This document shows, piece by piece, positions 7,835 to 16,020 of a DNA stretch of 26,560 nucleotides. The translations under genes were made by a program, and so were the position numbers. The notes beneath the pieces are model-generated. The model made no database searches, had not been told where the DNA came from, and saw nothing but the letters and a program-made list of their open reading frames with translations. The stretch's first letter is position 1; every line of letters starts with the position of its first letter. This stretch comes from Lachnospiraceae bacterium UBA7188. Lineage in GTDB: Bacteria > Bacillota > Clostridia > Lachnospirales > Lachnospiraceae. The stretch lies in contig DKVC01000111.1 of NCBI GenBank assembly GCA_002490995.1, forward strand, positions 1 through 26,560, read 5' to 3'.

Positions 7835-9142
7835 ATGAGTAATAATACTGTTATTCGAACTGAAAATATCGTAAAAGAATACAACCTGTATGCCCGGCCC
7901 CAGGACAGGTTCAGGGAGGCTGTGAGACCCCGCCGAAAATCTCTTCACCGCAGCTTCCGTGCCCTCGACGGCATCAGCTTCGATGTCAGCCGGGGAGAGA
8001 CCGTCGGCATCATCGGCACCAACGGTTCCGGCAAGTCCACTCTGCTGAAAATCATTACCGGCGTGCTGCAGCCCACTGAGGGCAGTCTGCTGGCAGACGG
8101 AAAAATATCTGCCCTGCTTGAGCTTGGGGCCGGTTTTAATCAGGAATACACGGGCATGGAAAATATATACCTCAACGGAAGAATGATGGGATATACCAGA
8201 AAAGAGATGGAAGCCAGGGTTCCAGCCATCGTCGACTTTGCGGAAATAGGGGAATTCATCCGCCAGCCCGTAAAAACCTACTCCAGCGGTATGTTTGCCC
8301 GGCTTGCCTTCGCCGTTGCAATCAACGTGGAACCGGATATCCTGATTGTGGATGAAGCTCTCAGCGTAGGCGATTTGTTTTTTCAAAACAAGTGCTTCCG
8401 TAAATTCGAAGAACTGAAGAGCAGAAATGTAACCATACTTTTTGTCTCCCACGATATTTCCAGTGTCCGGCAAATGTGCTCCAGAGTGCTGTGGATTGAA
8501 AAAGGAGTACAGAAAATATTCGCTCAGAGCGATCTGGTATGTGATATGTATATGGACATGCGCCGCACGGACATGAATCACGAAAATGCAGGCATGTCCG
8601 GCCATGACAGCCAGTATCTGTCCGCCGTACCCGCAGCGTCCTCCGTCACCTTCCCGGGGATAGAATGGAAAAGTTCTTCCATCCTTTCCGACCAGCTGGC
8701 CATAGCATCCGTATTCCTCACGGACGAAAGCCGCCAGAAGGTCAATTATATGGAAGTGGACAGGAAGTATGCTTTCCATATTGTCGTTCGGCTTGCCGAG
8801 GATATGGACGAATTAATCCTGGGTATTGTGGTGGAGAATAATAAGGGAATCCCCCTGTACGATTTTAATAATTACATCAATGCGGGAAAGGTGATACGGG
8901 GGAAAAAGGGCCAGGTCATAGAGGCTGTCTTCCGCTTCACTCTGCCCAGAATCATGAAGGGAACCTATGTAGTCTCTGCCGCCGCAGCCAGAGGAACCCA
9001 GACAGACCATATCATGCTGACCTGGCTGCATGGAGTGGCACAGCTGGAAGTCATCAATCCCGGCTACAATTCCTCTTACATTGAAATTCCCGCAGATGTC
9101 AGCCATACCGTATATGAAAGAGATCAGGTCAAAATCCTGTGA
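7835..9142 (+). CDS. wzt: Polysaccharide ABC exporter ATPase with C-terminal Wzt-like domain
   Basis: A 435-residue ATPase subunit of the exporter. Walker A is GTNGSGKST (61-69), the signature is YSSGM (149-153) and Walker B is ILIVDEAL (169-176), followed by SHDISSVRQMC. The nucleotide-binding domain ends near residue 245. After a variable linker, a second domain starts near W278 and runs to the end. It is beta-rich (IASVFLTDES...YAFHIVVRL...GIVVENNKGIPLYDFNN...FRFTLPRIMKGTYVVSAA), the pattern of the Wzt C-terminal domain that in Gram-negatives recognises a modified non-reducing end of the polysaccharide. TagH-type teichoic acid ATPases lack this particular sandwich. AGAGG lies five bases before the ATG. 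Which cap it binds is inferred only from the adjacent methyltransferase. Confidence 0.9.
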   Translation: MSNNTVIRTENIVKEYNLYARPQDRFREAVRPRRKSLHRSFRALDGISFDVSRGETVGIIGTNGSGKSTLLKIITGVLQPTEGSLLADGKISALLELGAGFNQEYTGMENIYLNGRMMGYTRKEMEARVPAIVDFAEIGEFIRQPVKTYSSGMFARLAFAVAINVEPDILIVDEALSVGDLFFQNKCFRKFEELKSRNVTILFVSHDISSVRQMCSRVLWIEKGVQKIFAQSDLVCDMYMDMRRTDMNHENAGMSGHDSQYLSAVPAASSVTFPGIEWKSSSILSDQLAIASVFLTDESRQKVNYMEVDRKYAFHIVVRLAEDMDELILGIVVENNKGIPLYDFNNYINAGKVIRGKKGQVIEAVFRFTLPRIMKGTYVVSAAAARGTQTDHIMLTWLHGVAQLEVINPGYNSSYIEIPADVSHTVYERDQVKIL

Positions 9143-9165
9143 CAGGATATGAGAGGTGATAAGCC

Positions 9166-10386
9166 ATGAATTATACAGGAGAACGGTTTCTGCCCGATGA
9201 ATGCCAGGGCGAAATCTCCATAGAACACTATCAGCGTTACCAGTTTGCCAGCCGTCTCTCCCGGGGCAAAGCCATCCTTGACGCTGCCTGCGGAGAAGGC
9301 TACGGAAGCAGCCTGCTGGCCCGGGAAGCCTCTGCGGTAGTCGGCCTGGATATCGACCCCGCCGTCATCGAAAACGCTCGGCAAAAATACACACAACCCG
9401 GCCTGTCCTTCGTGACCGGAAGCATCGCCAGCCTTCCTTTTGAAGATCATTCCTTTGACATGGCTGTATCCTTTGAGACGATCGAGCATGTGGACATTCC
9501 GACCCAGGAAGCCTTCTTAACGGAAATCAAACGCGTGCTGAAGCCGGAGGGCATACTGGTAATGTCCACACCAAACAGGGCGGTCTACACTGACCTGGTC
9601 TCCGGAACCAATCATTTCCATATCAGGGAATTCTATGTACGGGAGTATGAGGATTTCCTCGGAAAATTATTCAGAAATGTGTGTCTTTTCGGTCAGTTCC
9701 CGGATCTCGGATACTTTATCATGCAGCCGGGTACCGGAGAAACAATCCGCCATGAAAGCAAACCGCCTGAACAGTGCCGGTATCTGATCGCGCTCTGTTC
9801 TGAAGCGGATCCTGATACAGGCTTCGATACATCCGGGCTTGCCAGATTTGACGACAGCATGTATTATTCCCTGAACACCGCAGTCCACAACCTGGAATCC
9901 ACCGTGCTGAAAACAAAAGCGGAAGCGGAAAACTTCCAGGCACGCCAGGAGCAGTCCATTGCGGAACTCAAAAACCTTGCCGCCTCTCTGGAACAGGATA
10001 TCTCAAATCAGAAGAAGTATGTAGAGCATCTGGAACGGGATCTGGCAGGTCAAAAAGAATATATCCCGCATCTGGAAAAGGACATTCAGACGCAGAAGGA
10101 ATATATCTGCCGTCTGGAAAAGGATATGAAAACGCAAAAAGAGTATATCTGCCATCTGGAAAAGGATATTCAGACGCAAAAGGAATATATCTGCCGACTG
10201 GAAGATGGCAGAGACGAGCAGGCTGGACATATCGTGCGGCTGGAACAGGACGGGACCGAGTACCGCTCTTATATCGCCCACCTGGAAAATGACATTTCAG
10301 AGCAGAAGCAATATATTGCTCATCTGGAACAGGATATAAAAATACAGGCAGAATATATACAAAAGCTTGGAAACAGGAGTACGTAA
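9166..10386 (+). CDS. SAM methyltransferase with long C-terminal coiled coil of 14-residue repeats
   Basis: 406 residues. Residues 1-220 are a class I methyltransferase: motif I LDAACGEGYG (39-48), acidic strand GLDIDP (60-65) and SFDMAVSFETIEHVD, as in ubiE/Methyltransf_11 enzymes. From about 230 the chain becomes a continuous predicted coiled coil. Residues 278-403 are nine consecutive 14-residue units with consensus D-I-x-x-Q-K-E-Y-I-x-x-L-E-x, i.e. two heptads each. The protein ends four residues after the last unit. GAGGTG lies seven bases before the ATG. It sits directly after the Wzm/Wzt pair. By analogy with WbdD of E. coli O9a, it may methylate the chain end and measure chain length with its rod. 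WbdD also has a kinase domain, which is absent here. Function is inferred. Confidence 0.88.
   Translation: MNYTGERFLPDECQGEISIEHYQRYQFASRLSRGKAILDAACGEGYGSSLLAREASAVVGLDIDPAVIENARQKYTQPGLSFVTGSIASLPFEDHSFDMAVSFETIEHVDIPTQEAFLTEIKRVLKPEGILVMSTPNRAVYTDLVSGTNHFHIREFYVREYEDFLGKLFRNVCLFGQFPDLGYFIMQPGTGETIRHESKPPEQCRYLIALCSEADPDTGFDTSGLARFDDSMYYSLNTAVHNLESTVLKTKAEAENFQARQEQSIAELKNLAASLEQDISNQKKYVEHLERDLAGQKEYIPHLEKDIQTQKEYICRLEKDMKTQKEYICHLEKDIQTQKEYICRLEDGRDEQAGHIVRLEQDGTEYRSYIAHLENDISEQKQYIAHLEQDIKIQAEYIQKLGNRST
9997..10374 (+). repeat. Nine 42-bp in-frame tandem repeats encoding the coiled coil
   Basis: Units begin at 9997, 10039, 10081, 10123, 10165, 10207, 10249, 10291 and 10333. Each encodes 14 residues. 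The units at 10081, 10123 and 10165 are nearly identical at the DNA level (GCARAARGARTATATCTGCC shared), while the outer ones are diverged. Gain or loss of units would keep the frame and change rod length by 14 residues, about 2 nm of coiled coil each. Confidence 0.92.
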
Positions 10387-10387
10387 A

Positions 10388-12061
10388 ATGTTTGATATCG
10401 TATATGTAACCTATAATTCGGAAAAATGGATCGAAAAGTGCTTTGCTTCATGGCTTACAGCGGAAACAGACCTGAAAAAAATAAATATCTTTGTGGTAGA
10501 TAATGCTTCCATGGACAATACCGTAAGCCTGCTGAAAACGTTTCAACAGGAAAACGGTGAACGGTTCGGCGGTTTTTCCATTCGCTGTGAGGATAAAAAC
10601 TGGGGCTTTGGGAAAGCCAACAATATCGGTTTCGCGGCAGGACATTCGGACATTGTCTGTTTTCTGAATATTGACACCGAACTTTTCCCCGACACTTTCA
10701 CTGCGCTGGAGCGCGAGATTGAAGCTTCCGACGCCGAAACCGGACTGTGGGAATTCCGCCAGTTTCCTTTTGAGCATCCGAAAATGTATGATATCCTCAC
10801 CGGGGAAACCACCTGGAGCAGCGGCGCGGCCTTTGCGGTAAGGCGTCACGTATTTGAAGAGATGCATGGCTTCGACGAAAAAATATTCATGTACGCGGAA
10901 GATGTGGACTTAAGCTGGAGAATCCGTACAGCCGGTTATACCCTGAAATATGTTCCCCGGGTTAAAATCACACACTATTCCTATGAATCGGCCAATGAAA
11001 TCAAGCCGAACCAGCATGTGTACGGCGTGGTTAATAATCTGCTGCTGCGGTACCGCTTCGGAGGCAAAAAAACAATCCTGGCAGGGCATCTGCTGTTCTG
11101 GAATCTGATGCGCAGACCCGCCGCTTTCCCCGGGTCAAAGAAAATGCTTCTGCAGCAATACTGGAAGCATTTCGGTCTCATCTCTCACTTCCGGGCTTAT
11201 GGCCGCTACAAGAAGAACAAAACCTCTGTCGGTTATTTCCACGGCTGGGATTACTGCCTGATTCGGGATGGTGCCTTTTACGAAAATTTTCTTCCTGCTG
11301 AAACGCCCCTGGTTTCCATCATTGTCAGAACCTGCGGACGCCCCTGCGTCCTGAGGGAAACCCTGATTTCGCTTAGAAACCAGACCTATCCCAACCTGGA
11401 AATCGTTATCGTGGAGGATGGTGCCGCTGTTTCGGAGAATATGGTTAGAAACGAATTTTCAGATATGAATATTCTGTATCACGCCACCATTGAGAAAGTC
11501 GGCCGCTCCAAGGCAGGCAACCTGGCAATGGAGCTGGCACATGGCAGATATCTGAATTTTCTGGACGATGATGATCTGTTTTACGCTGATCATGCAGAAG
11601 TACTTGTGGCCAATCTGCTGAAATCGGGGAAAGCAGCCGCTTACGCCACAGGCCTGGAGACTCCCATAATCGTTCAGTCCAAAGACCCTTATGTATATGA
11701 GGTAAAAAACTATCTCGGCATACATAAGCAGCCTTTTAACCGGATTATCCTCTGCCACCATAATTATATTCCCATTCAGTGCATCATGTTTGAGAAGGCG
11801 CTTTTTACGCAGTACGGCGGGCTGGATGAGACCGTAGAGGCCCTGGAGGACTGGGATATGTGGGTCAGATATTCCCTCCACACGGATTTTGCCTTTGTTC
11901 TGAAGACCACATCCGTCTACAGAGTTCCGGCAGTACGTGAAGCAAATGAAAAACGTCAGAAGGAGCTGGATGATGCCCTGCTGTTCATGAGGGAAAAACA
12001 CAAAAGCTATATGCAGAAAATCAGCGTCTATGACGTAGCAAAAATGTACGAAAATATGTAA
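10388..12061 (+). CDS. Two-domain GT2 glycosyltransferase
   Basis: 557 residues with two GT-A domains in tandem. Domain 1 (about 1-270) starts FDIVYVTYNSEKWIEKCF and carries FVVDNASMDNT, WGFGKANNIGF, FLNIDTELF (the DxD-type site) and YAEDVDLSWRI, as in WbbL/rhamnosyltransferase-like GT2 enzymes. Domain 2 (from about 306) starts TPLVSIIVRTCGRP and carries FLDDDD (Asp 393-396) and ALEDWDMWVRY. It is a paralog of the whole 6159 gene. A protein of this kind could add two different sugars or polymerise a repeat. The ATG at 10388 follows the upstream TAA by one base and has AGGAG eight bases ahead, inside the end of the coiled-coil gene. It is the last gene of the operon; a hairpin follows. Donors and linkages cannot be read from sequence. 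Confidence 0.9.
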   Translation: MFDIVYVTYNSEKWIEKCFASWLTAETDLKKINIFVVDNASMDNTVSLLKTFQQENGERFGGFSIRCEDKNWGFGKANNIGFAAGHSDIVCFLNIDTELFPDTFTALEREIEASDAETGLWEFRQFPFEHPKMYDILTGETTWSSGAAFAVRRHVFEEMHGFDEKIFMYAEDVDLSWRIRTAGYTLKYVPRVKITHYSYESANEIKPNQHVYGVVNNLLLRYRFGGKKTILAGHLLFWNLMRRPAAFPGSKKMLLQQYWKHFGLISHFRAYGRYKKNKTSVGYFHGWDYCLIRDGAFYENFLPAETPLVSIIVRTCGRPCVLRETLISLRNQTYPNLEIVIVEDGAAVSENMVRNEFSDMNILYHATIEKVGRSKAGNLAMELAHGRYLNFLDDDDLFYADHAEVLVANLLKSGKAAAYATGLETPIIVQSKDPYVYEVKNYLGIHKQPFNRIILCHHNYIPIQCIMFEKALFTQYGGLDETVEALEDWDMWVRYSLHTDFAFVLKTTSVYRVPAVREANEKRQKELDDALLFMREKHKSYMQKISVYDVAKMYENM

Positions 12062-12071
12062 CGGAATATAA

Positions 12072-12108
12072 AAATCAGCCGGCAGCACACTTCCTTACCG
12101 GCTGATTT
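12072..12108. terminator. Bidirectional hairpin terminator between convergent operons
   Basis: AAATCAGCCGG (12072-12082) pairs perfectly with CCGGCTGATTT (12098-12108) around a 15-base loop. It lies between the stops of the convergent genes at 12061 and 12130. The T-run is better on the minus strand (GATTTTTATATT), but the stem can serve both directions. Confidence 0.8.
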
Positions 12109-12129
12109 AAACTTACCCCAATTCCCTGC

Positions 12130-13332
12130 TCAGTCTCCGAACAGCTGTACCCAGTAAGGCATTCCGTTTTTGCTCACCGCCATACCCACACCAATTCTCC
12201 CGTAGTTACCGGAAACCATATTCCTGTAATGCCCTTCCGAATGATACCATCCATTGCAAACCGACTGCGCATCGGCATAGCCGGAGGCGATGTTCTCCCC
12301 CGATGCCCTGTGTGGAATCGAAAACTGTTCCAGTACGGTAAAGCAGCTGCTCCCGTCGGGCCTTGTATGGCTGAGTACATTGGTATCCGCCATCTCCTGA
12401 GCGCGCAAAGCCGCAGCCAGGCATAAATCCTCGTCCAGAACCAGGGCACTCGCTCCAACCTCCGAACGATACTGGTTTACATAGGACAGCACCGATTCCG
12501 CATTACTTTTGCACGCATCCCTGTCCGCCTGCAGCTTCACCAGCAGCGCCGCCCCCGGTGAATCAGTCCGCAGCACGCCATTTTCTATATAAAACCAACT
12601 GCCATTATACTTGACATTTCCCGTAAAAGAACTGTTCAGCATCCCGTTCGCGATATAGAACCAGGCTCCATCGTATTCTGCCAGTCCCGTGTAACTGCTC
12701 ACCATGCCGTCCGCTATAAAATACCATGCATCACGATACTGAAACAATCCGGAGTAACTGTTCAGAATCTGGCCGTCCGCAATCAGGAAATATGCACCGT
12801 CATAAGGATACAGACCGCTGAAGCTCTCCTGCTTGACACCTTCAGCCAGCATAAACCAGGCGCCGTCGTACTGCGCCAGTCCCGTATATTGCCGCTGAAC
12901 CTGCCCTTCCGCCACATACCGCCATTCCTTTGTGCCCGGGTCCTGTACCAGCCCGGAAGCTTCCCTGCACACTCTCCCGCCTGCTATGTAAAACTGTCCT
13001 CCGTCATACTCCGCAAATCCTGTCAGTGCGAGATCCACCTCTCCGTCTCTCACATAAAACCACTCTTTGCCGGCTTCATAATACACCAGACCGTTTACCG
13101 AACTGTCTTTGGCGTTATTACGTACATAAATCCACTTCCCATCCACCAGCCTTAAGCCTTCATATAAATACTCCTCAGGAATCCGCGTGCCGGTAACCAG
13201 TCCGGAAGCATAACCTGCGTCCCCCTCCGCCTCTATAATTTCCATTCCGTCACTCTCTGCCATTACAGTGATACTGCTGCCAAGCAACAAAGCGGAAACA
13301 AAACCCAATGTCCGCAATCCCGCTTTTCTCAT
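12130..13332 (-). CDS. Secreted CAP (SCP/PR-1-like) protein with nine cell-wall-binding repeats
   Basis: 400 residues. The N-terminus MRKAGLRTLGFVSALLLGSSITVMAES is a Sec signal peptide. Nine repeats of about 20-23 residues follow (residues about 60-270) with the pattern TGL-x-YDGAWFYIANG, the aromatic/glycine type seen in choline- or glucan-binding surface proteins. They probably hold the protein on the cell wall or its polysaccharide. The C-terminal 130 residues are a CAP domain: SVLSYVNQYRSEVGASAL, SHTRPDGSSCF, GENIASG and WYHSEGHYRNM are the family signatures. The ATG at 13332 is used because AGGAG lies six bases upstream; the frame runs open to 13404 without a ribosome site. It is the last gene of the minus-strand operon from 17265. 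The biochemical role of bacterial CAP domains is poorly known. Confidence 0.9.
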   Translation of the reverse strand: MRKAGLRTLGFVSALLLGSSITVMAESDGMEIIEAEGDAGYASGLVTGTRIPEEYLYEGLRLVDGKWIYVRNNAKDSSVNGLVYYEAGKEWFYVRDGEVDLALTGFAEYDGGQFYIAGGRVCREASGLVQDPGTKEWRYVAEGQVQRQYTGLAQYDGAWFMLAEGVKQESFSGLYPYDGAYFLIADGQILNSYSGLFQYRDAWYFIADGMVSSYTGLAEYDGAWFYIANGMLNSSFTGNVKYNGSWFYIENGVLRTDSPGAALLVKLQADRDACKSNAESVLSYVNQYRSEVGASALVLDEDLCLAAALRAQEMADTNVLSHTRPDGSSCFTVLEQFSIPHRASGENIASGYADAQSVCNGWYHSEGHYRNMVSGNYGRIGVGMAVSKNGMPYWVQLFGD

Positions 13333-13413
13333 CTTAATCTCCTTTCGTCCTCGTGCCGCCCCAGAAACTGTGCGCTTCCTTATGTCCGGCCCCATTGAGG
13401 CCATCTCTTTCCA

Positions 13414-16020
13414 TCAATAAACCTGTCCGTTGCTTACATAAAAGCTCTTGCCGTCATAGGTCACATTGCCGGTATAATAGCTTGCCAGAATTCCCCTGCG
13501 GATGTAGAACCAATGATCATCGTACAGTACCAGGCCGGTATAATCGCTGACCTGTCCGTTCACCAGGAAATACCAGCTTCCCTCATATTGAAACAGACCC
13601 GAATAATCTGTCCTGATCTGTCCGTTTGCCATCAGGAAATCCCTGCCGTCATAATGGTACAGGCCATTATAAGAGTCATTCAACACGCCGGAGGAAAGCA
13701 GGAACCAGCTTCCATCATACAGCGCCAGTCCCGAATACTGATCCTGGAACTGTCCCTCGGATATAAAATACCATTTTCTGCTGGCAGGGTCCTGCACCAG
13801 TCCGGAATACTCGCTGCACACTCTTCCCTCAGTCACATAGAACTTTTTGCCGTCATAATCTACAAAACCTCTCACCGAGGTGTCCACTTCCCCGTTTCGC
13901 AGATAGAACCATTGTCCCTCATAGGGAACCAGTCCGTTCACCGAACTGTCCTTTTTCCCTCTCCTGACAAACATCCACTTATCGCCTACCTTGCGCAGGC
14001 CCTCATAAGAGTCTATTACCTCCGTTCCGGAAAGATCCAGGCTGTAAACATGCGCCCCTGTCTCATCACTGGTGGTCCAGTAAATCTTCCCGTCACGATA
14101 TACCGGTTCAGCATTACCGGCCAGCCGTGCATCTATAATTTCCAACGGGTGTCTGTAGACACTTCCGTCTTCGTTCATGATTGCATAGTAGCTTGTCCCT
14201 GTATGAGTGGCATAGGAAAGCTTCTCCCACATTACCACTATGCGGTTGTCGTCAGTGACAATCATCTTGGGATTATTCACATAATAATCATCCCCGTACT
14301 CTGTCAGCCAGATAACGCCGTAATCCCGCTCATTGCCATTAAGATAAAGCGCCGTCTGGGCTGAATCAGGCCTTTGCCCTTCCGCATATCGTACATTTTC
14401 TCTGGTCATATACTGCTCGCTGCCCTGATAGTTATAAAAGTCCTTTTTCAGGAACTGAACGAACAAATCCCTCGCCTCGCTGTGGCCGCAGTATCCCCCT
14501 CCTGTAGGCGCCGTGGCCAGGGACAATGTACGCTCAGAACTTCCGCAGAATACATAGGCATTCTTTGTCTCCCCGATTCCTCCCAACTGTGCATAGGTTT
14601 CATTGTATCCGTGATCTCTGTCCGCACCCTCACGGAAGTGGAAATTGTCAATATCATATACCTGGCCATATCCCTGCAGCTTCATCAGCGAGACGCGGAA
14701 GCTTCTGGGATAAGCATCTCCCTGGTTAGCCACCAGGTAATCAGTTCCGTCCGCTCCCGATACAGGAATAATCCGTTGATCGAAGGAATGACTTGAATAA
14801 GGGACATCGGCAGTAGTCCAGATTCTCTGCATCTGATTGCAATCCACAAAAAACACATAATTTGCCTGGTGTCCATTATACATTTGTTTGCTATAATTAC
14901 AGGCCAGTGTCCCATTCTTCACCACTGCGCTGCAGTTGCCGGAAGCGAATGGCTGAGCTGTCCCTCCGACAGGACCGAAGTGACTGTCAGTGTCATAGCC
15001 TCTCAATTGACATTCTCCCATGAAGTTGCCCCTGTAATCATATTTGGAGACACACATGGTTACAATATTCTGATCCTTTTGATCATTTTGTCCCCATACA
15101 ATATAATAATGACCTGCCTCATCTGTTACCACAGTTCCGAACAAAGGATACCGTCTGGTAATCCGCAGGGTATCATTCAGGTTCATCCGGGCATTGTACC
15201 GCTGAATCACCAGACTGCTGTTGGTCGACTCCAGGTAAGCCACATTGTATCTTCCCTGATAATCGAAAAACGATATCACTTCAGGAATGGATGCCGCAAA
15301 TTTCCTGTACGCTGAAGCGAACACTGTTTTGGCATCACTCTCAATATTGATTTCAAATTCCTCCACAGACGCCGAAATTTCAGTACTGGGCTCCCTGAAT
15401 CTCGCTCCGCTTACAGCACGTGTCTCAGCATAATCCGGCTCATCCCCCGGAAGCGCCATGGCCGCAATTCCCTCATCCGGCGCGGGCAGCGGCTCCTTTG
15501 GCTCGTTCTCATATACGGACAAATCAATTTCCGGGCCCGCATTCGGTGCCATCGCCGGCATTTCCCCGCTGTCTTCCGGCACAGACTCCCCTTCCGGTAT
15601 CTCCACGCTTCCTTCCGGTACGGACTCTCCTTCTACCGTCCCGCTTCCTTCCGGCACGGGCTCTCCTTCCGGTATCTCTACACTTCCTTCCGGCACAGGA
15701 TCTCCTTCCGACGCTGCCCCGCTTCCTTCCGGTACAGACTCTCCTTCCGATGCCGCCCCATTTCCTTCCGGTACGGATTCTTCTCCCGGCACTTTCACAC
15801 CTTCCTCCGGCAGGGTACTGCCTTCCGGCACCGTTACACTGCTCTCCGGCACCTCTCCGGCACTCTCCGGTGCAGACTCTCCTGCGGTCACTGTCGGTAC
15901 ACTCTGTGCCGCCGTCTCTTCCGTGGCACTTTCTGCAGCCGTCCCTGTTGCCACTGGCCCGGACGCCAGTGTCAGCGTCAGGCACAATGCCAGAATTTTC
16001 TTTCCTTTCCTGCTCTTCAT
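13414..16020 (-). CDS. Large secreted surface protein: Pro-Glu-Gly linker, propeller-like domain, nine wall-binding repeats
   Basis: 868 residues. MKSRKGKKILALCLTLTLASGPVATG is a signal peptide. Residues about 54-155 are a low-complexity linker of repeated VPEGS/EGES/IPEGE units, rich in Pro, Glu, Gly and Ser, which may span the wall or carry glycans. Residues about 200-660 have no family that I recognise. They are rich in short beta-strands with aromatic-Gly turns (YYIVWGQND, YVFFVDCNQMQRIW, RIVVMWEKLSYATHTG, KIYWTTSDETGAHVYSLDLSG), suggesting a beta-propeller. Residues about 665-868 are nine cell-wall-binding repeats, collinear with those of the next gene. No sortase motif is seen. The ATG (16020) overlaps the upstream stop as ATGA, with GGGAG eight bases ahead, so translation is coupled to the acyltransferase. 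Confidence 0.85.
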   Translation of the reverse strand: MKSRKGKKILALCLTLTLASGPVATGTAAESATEETAAQSVPTVTAGESAPESAGEVPESSVTVPEGSTLPEEGVKVPGEESVPEGNGAASEGESVPEGSGAASEGDPVPEGSVEIPEGEPVPEGSGTVEGESVPEGSVEIPEGESVPEDSGEMPAMAPNAGPEIDLSVYENEPKEPLPAPDEGIAAMALPGDEPDYAETRAVSGARFREPSTEISASVEEFEINIESDAKTVFASAYRKFAASIPEVISFFDYQGRYNVAYLESTNSSLVIQRYNARMNLNDTLRITRRYPLFGTVVTDEAGHYYIVWGQNDQKDQNIVTMCVSKYDYRGNFMGECQLRGYDTDSHFGPVGGTAQPFASGNCSAVVKNGTLACNYSKQMYNGHQANYVFFVDCNQMQRIWTTADVPYSSHSFDQRIIPVSGADGTDYLVANQGDAYPRSFRVSLMKLQGYGQVYDIDNFHFREGADRDHGYNETYAQLGGIGETKNAYVFCGSSERTLSLATAPTGGGYCGHSEARDLFVQFLKKDFYNYQGSEQYMTRENVRYAEGQRPDSAQTALYLNGNERDYGVIWLTEYGDDYYVNNPKMIVTDDNRIVVMWEKLSYATHTGTSYYAIMNEDGSVYRHPLEIIDARLAGNAEPVYRDGKIYWTTSDETGAHVYSLDLSGTEVIDSYEGLRKVGDKWMFVRRGKKDSSVNGLVPYEGQWFYLRNGEVDTSVRGFVDYDGKKFYVTEGRVCSEYSGLVQDPASRKWYFISEGQFQDQYSGLALYDGSWFLLSSGVLNDSYNGLYHYDGRDFLMANGQIRTDYSGLFQYEGSWYFLVNGQVSDYTGLVLYDDHWFYIRRGILASYYTGNVTYDGKSFYVSNGQVY
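15560..15860 (-). repeat. Coding minisatellite for the PEGS/EGES linker
   Basis: Degenerate in-frame repeats encode alternating VPEGSG, AASEGES and VEIPEGE blocks in the large surface protein. On the plus strand they read as recurring CTTCCGGYAC and TCTCCTTCC. Slippage here would vary linker length while keeping the frame. Confidence 0.75.

Noticed and set aside
7805..8779. Minus-strand ORF of 324 codons
   Set aside because: Antisense to the Wzt-type ATPase with intact Walker motifs; no start signals.
9997..10374. Possible CRISPR-like array
   Set aside because: Repeats are contiguous, in frame and without unique spacers; they encode coiled coil.
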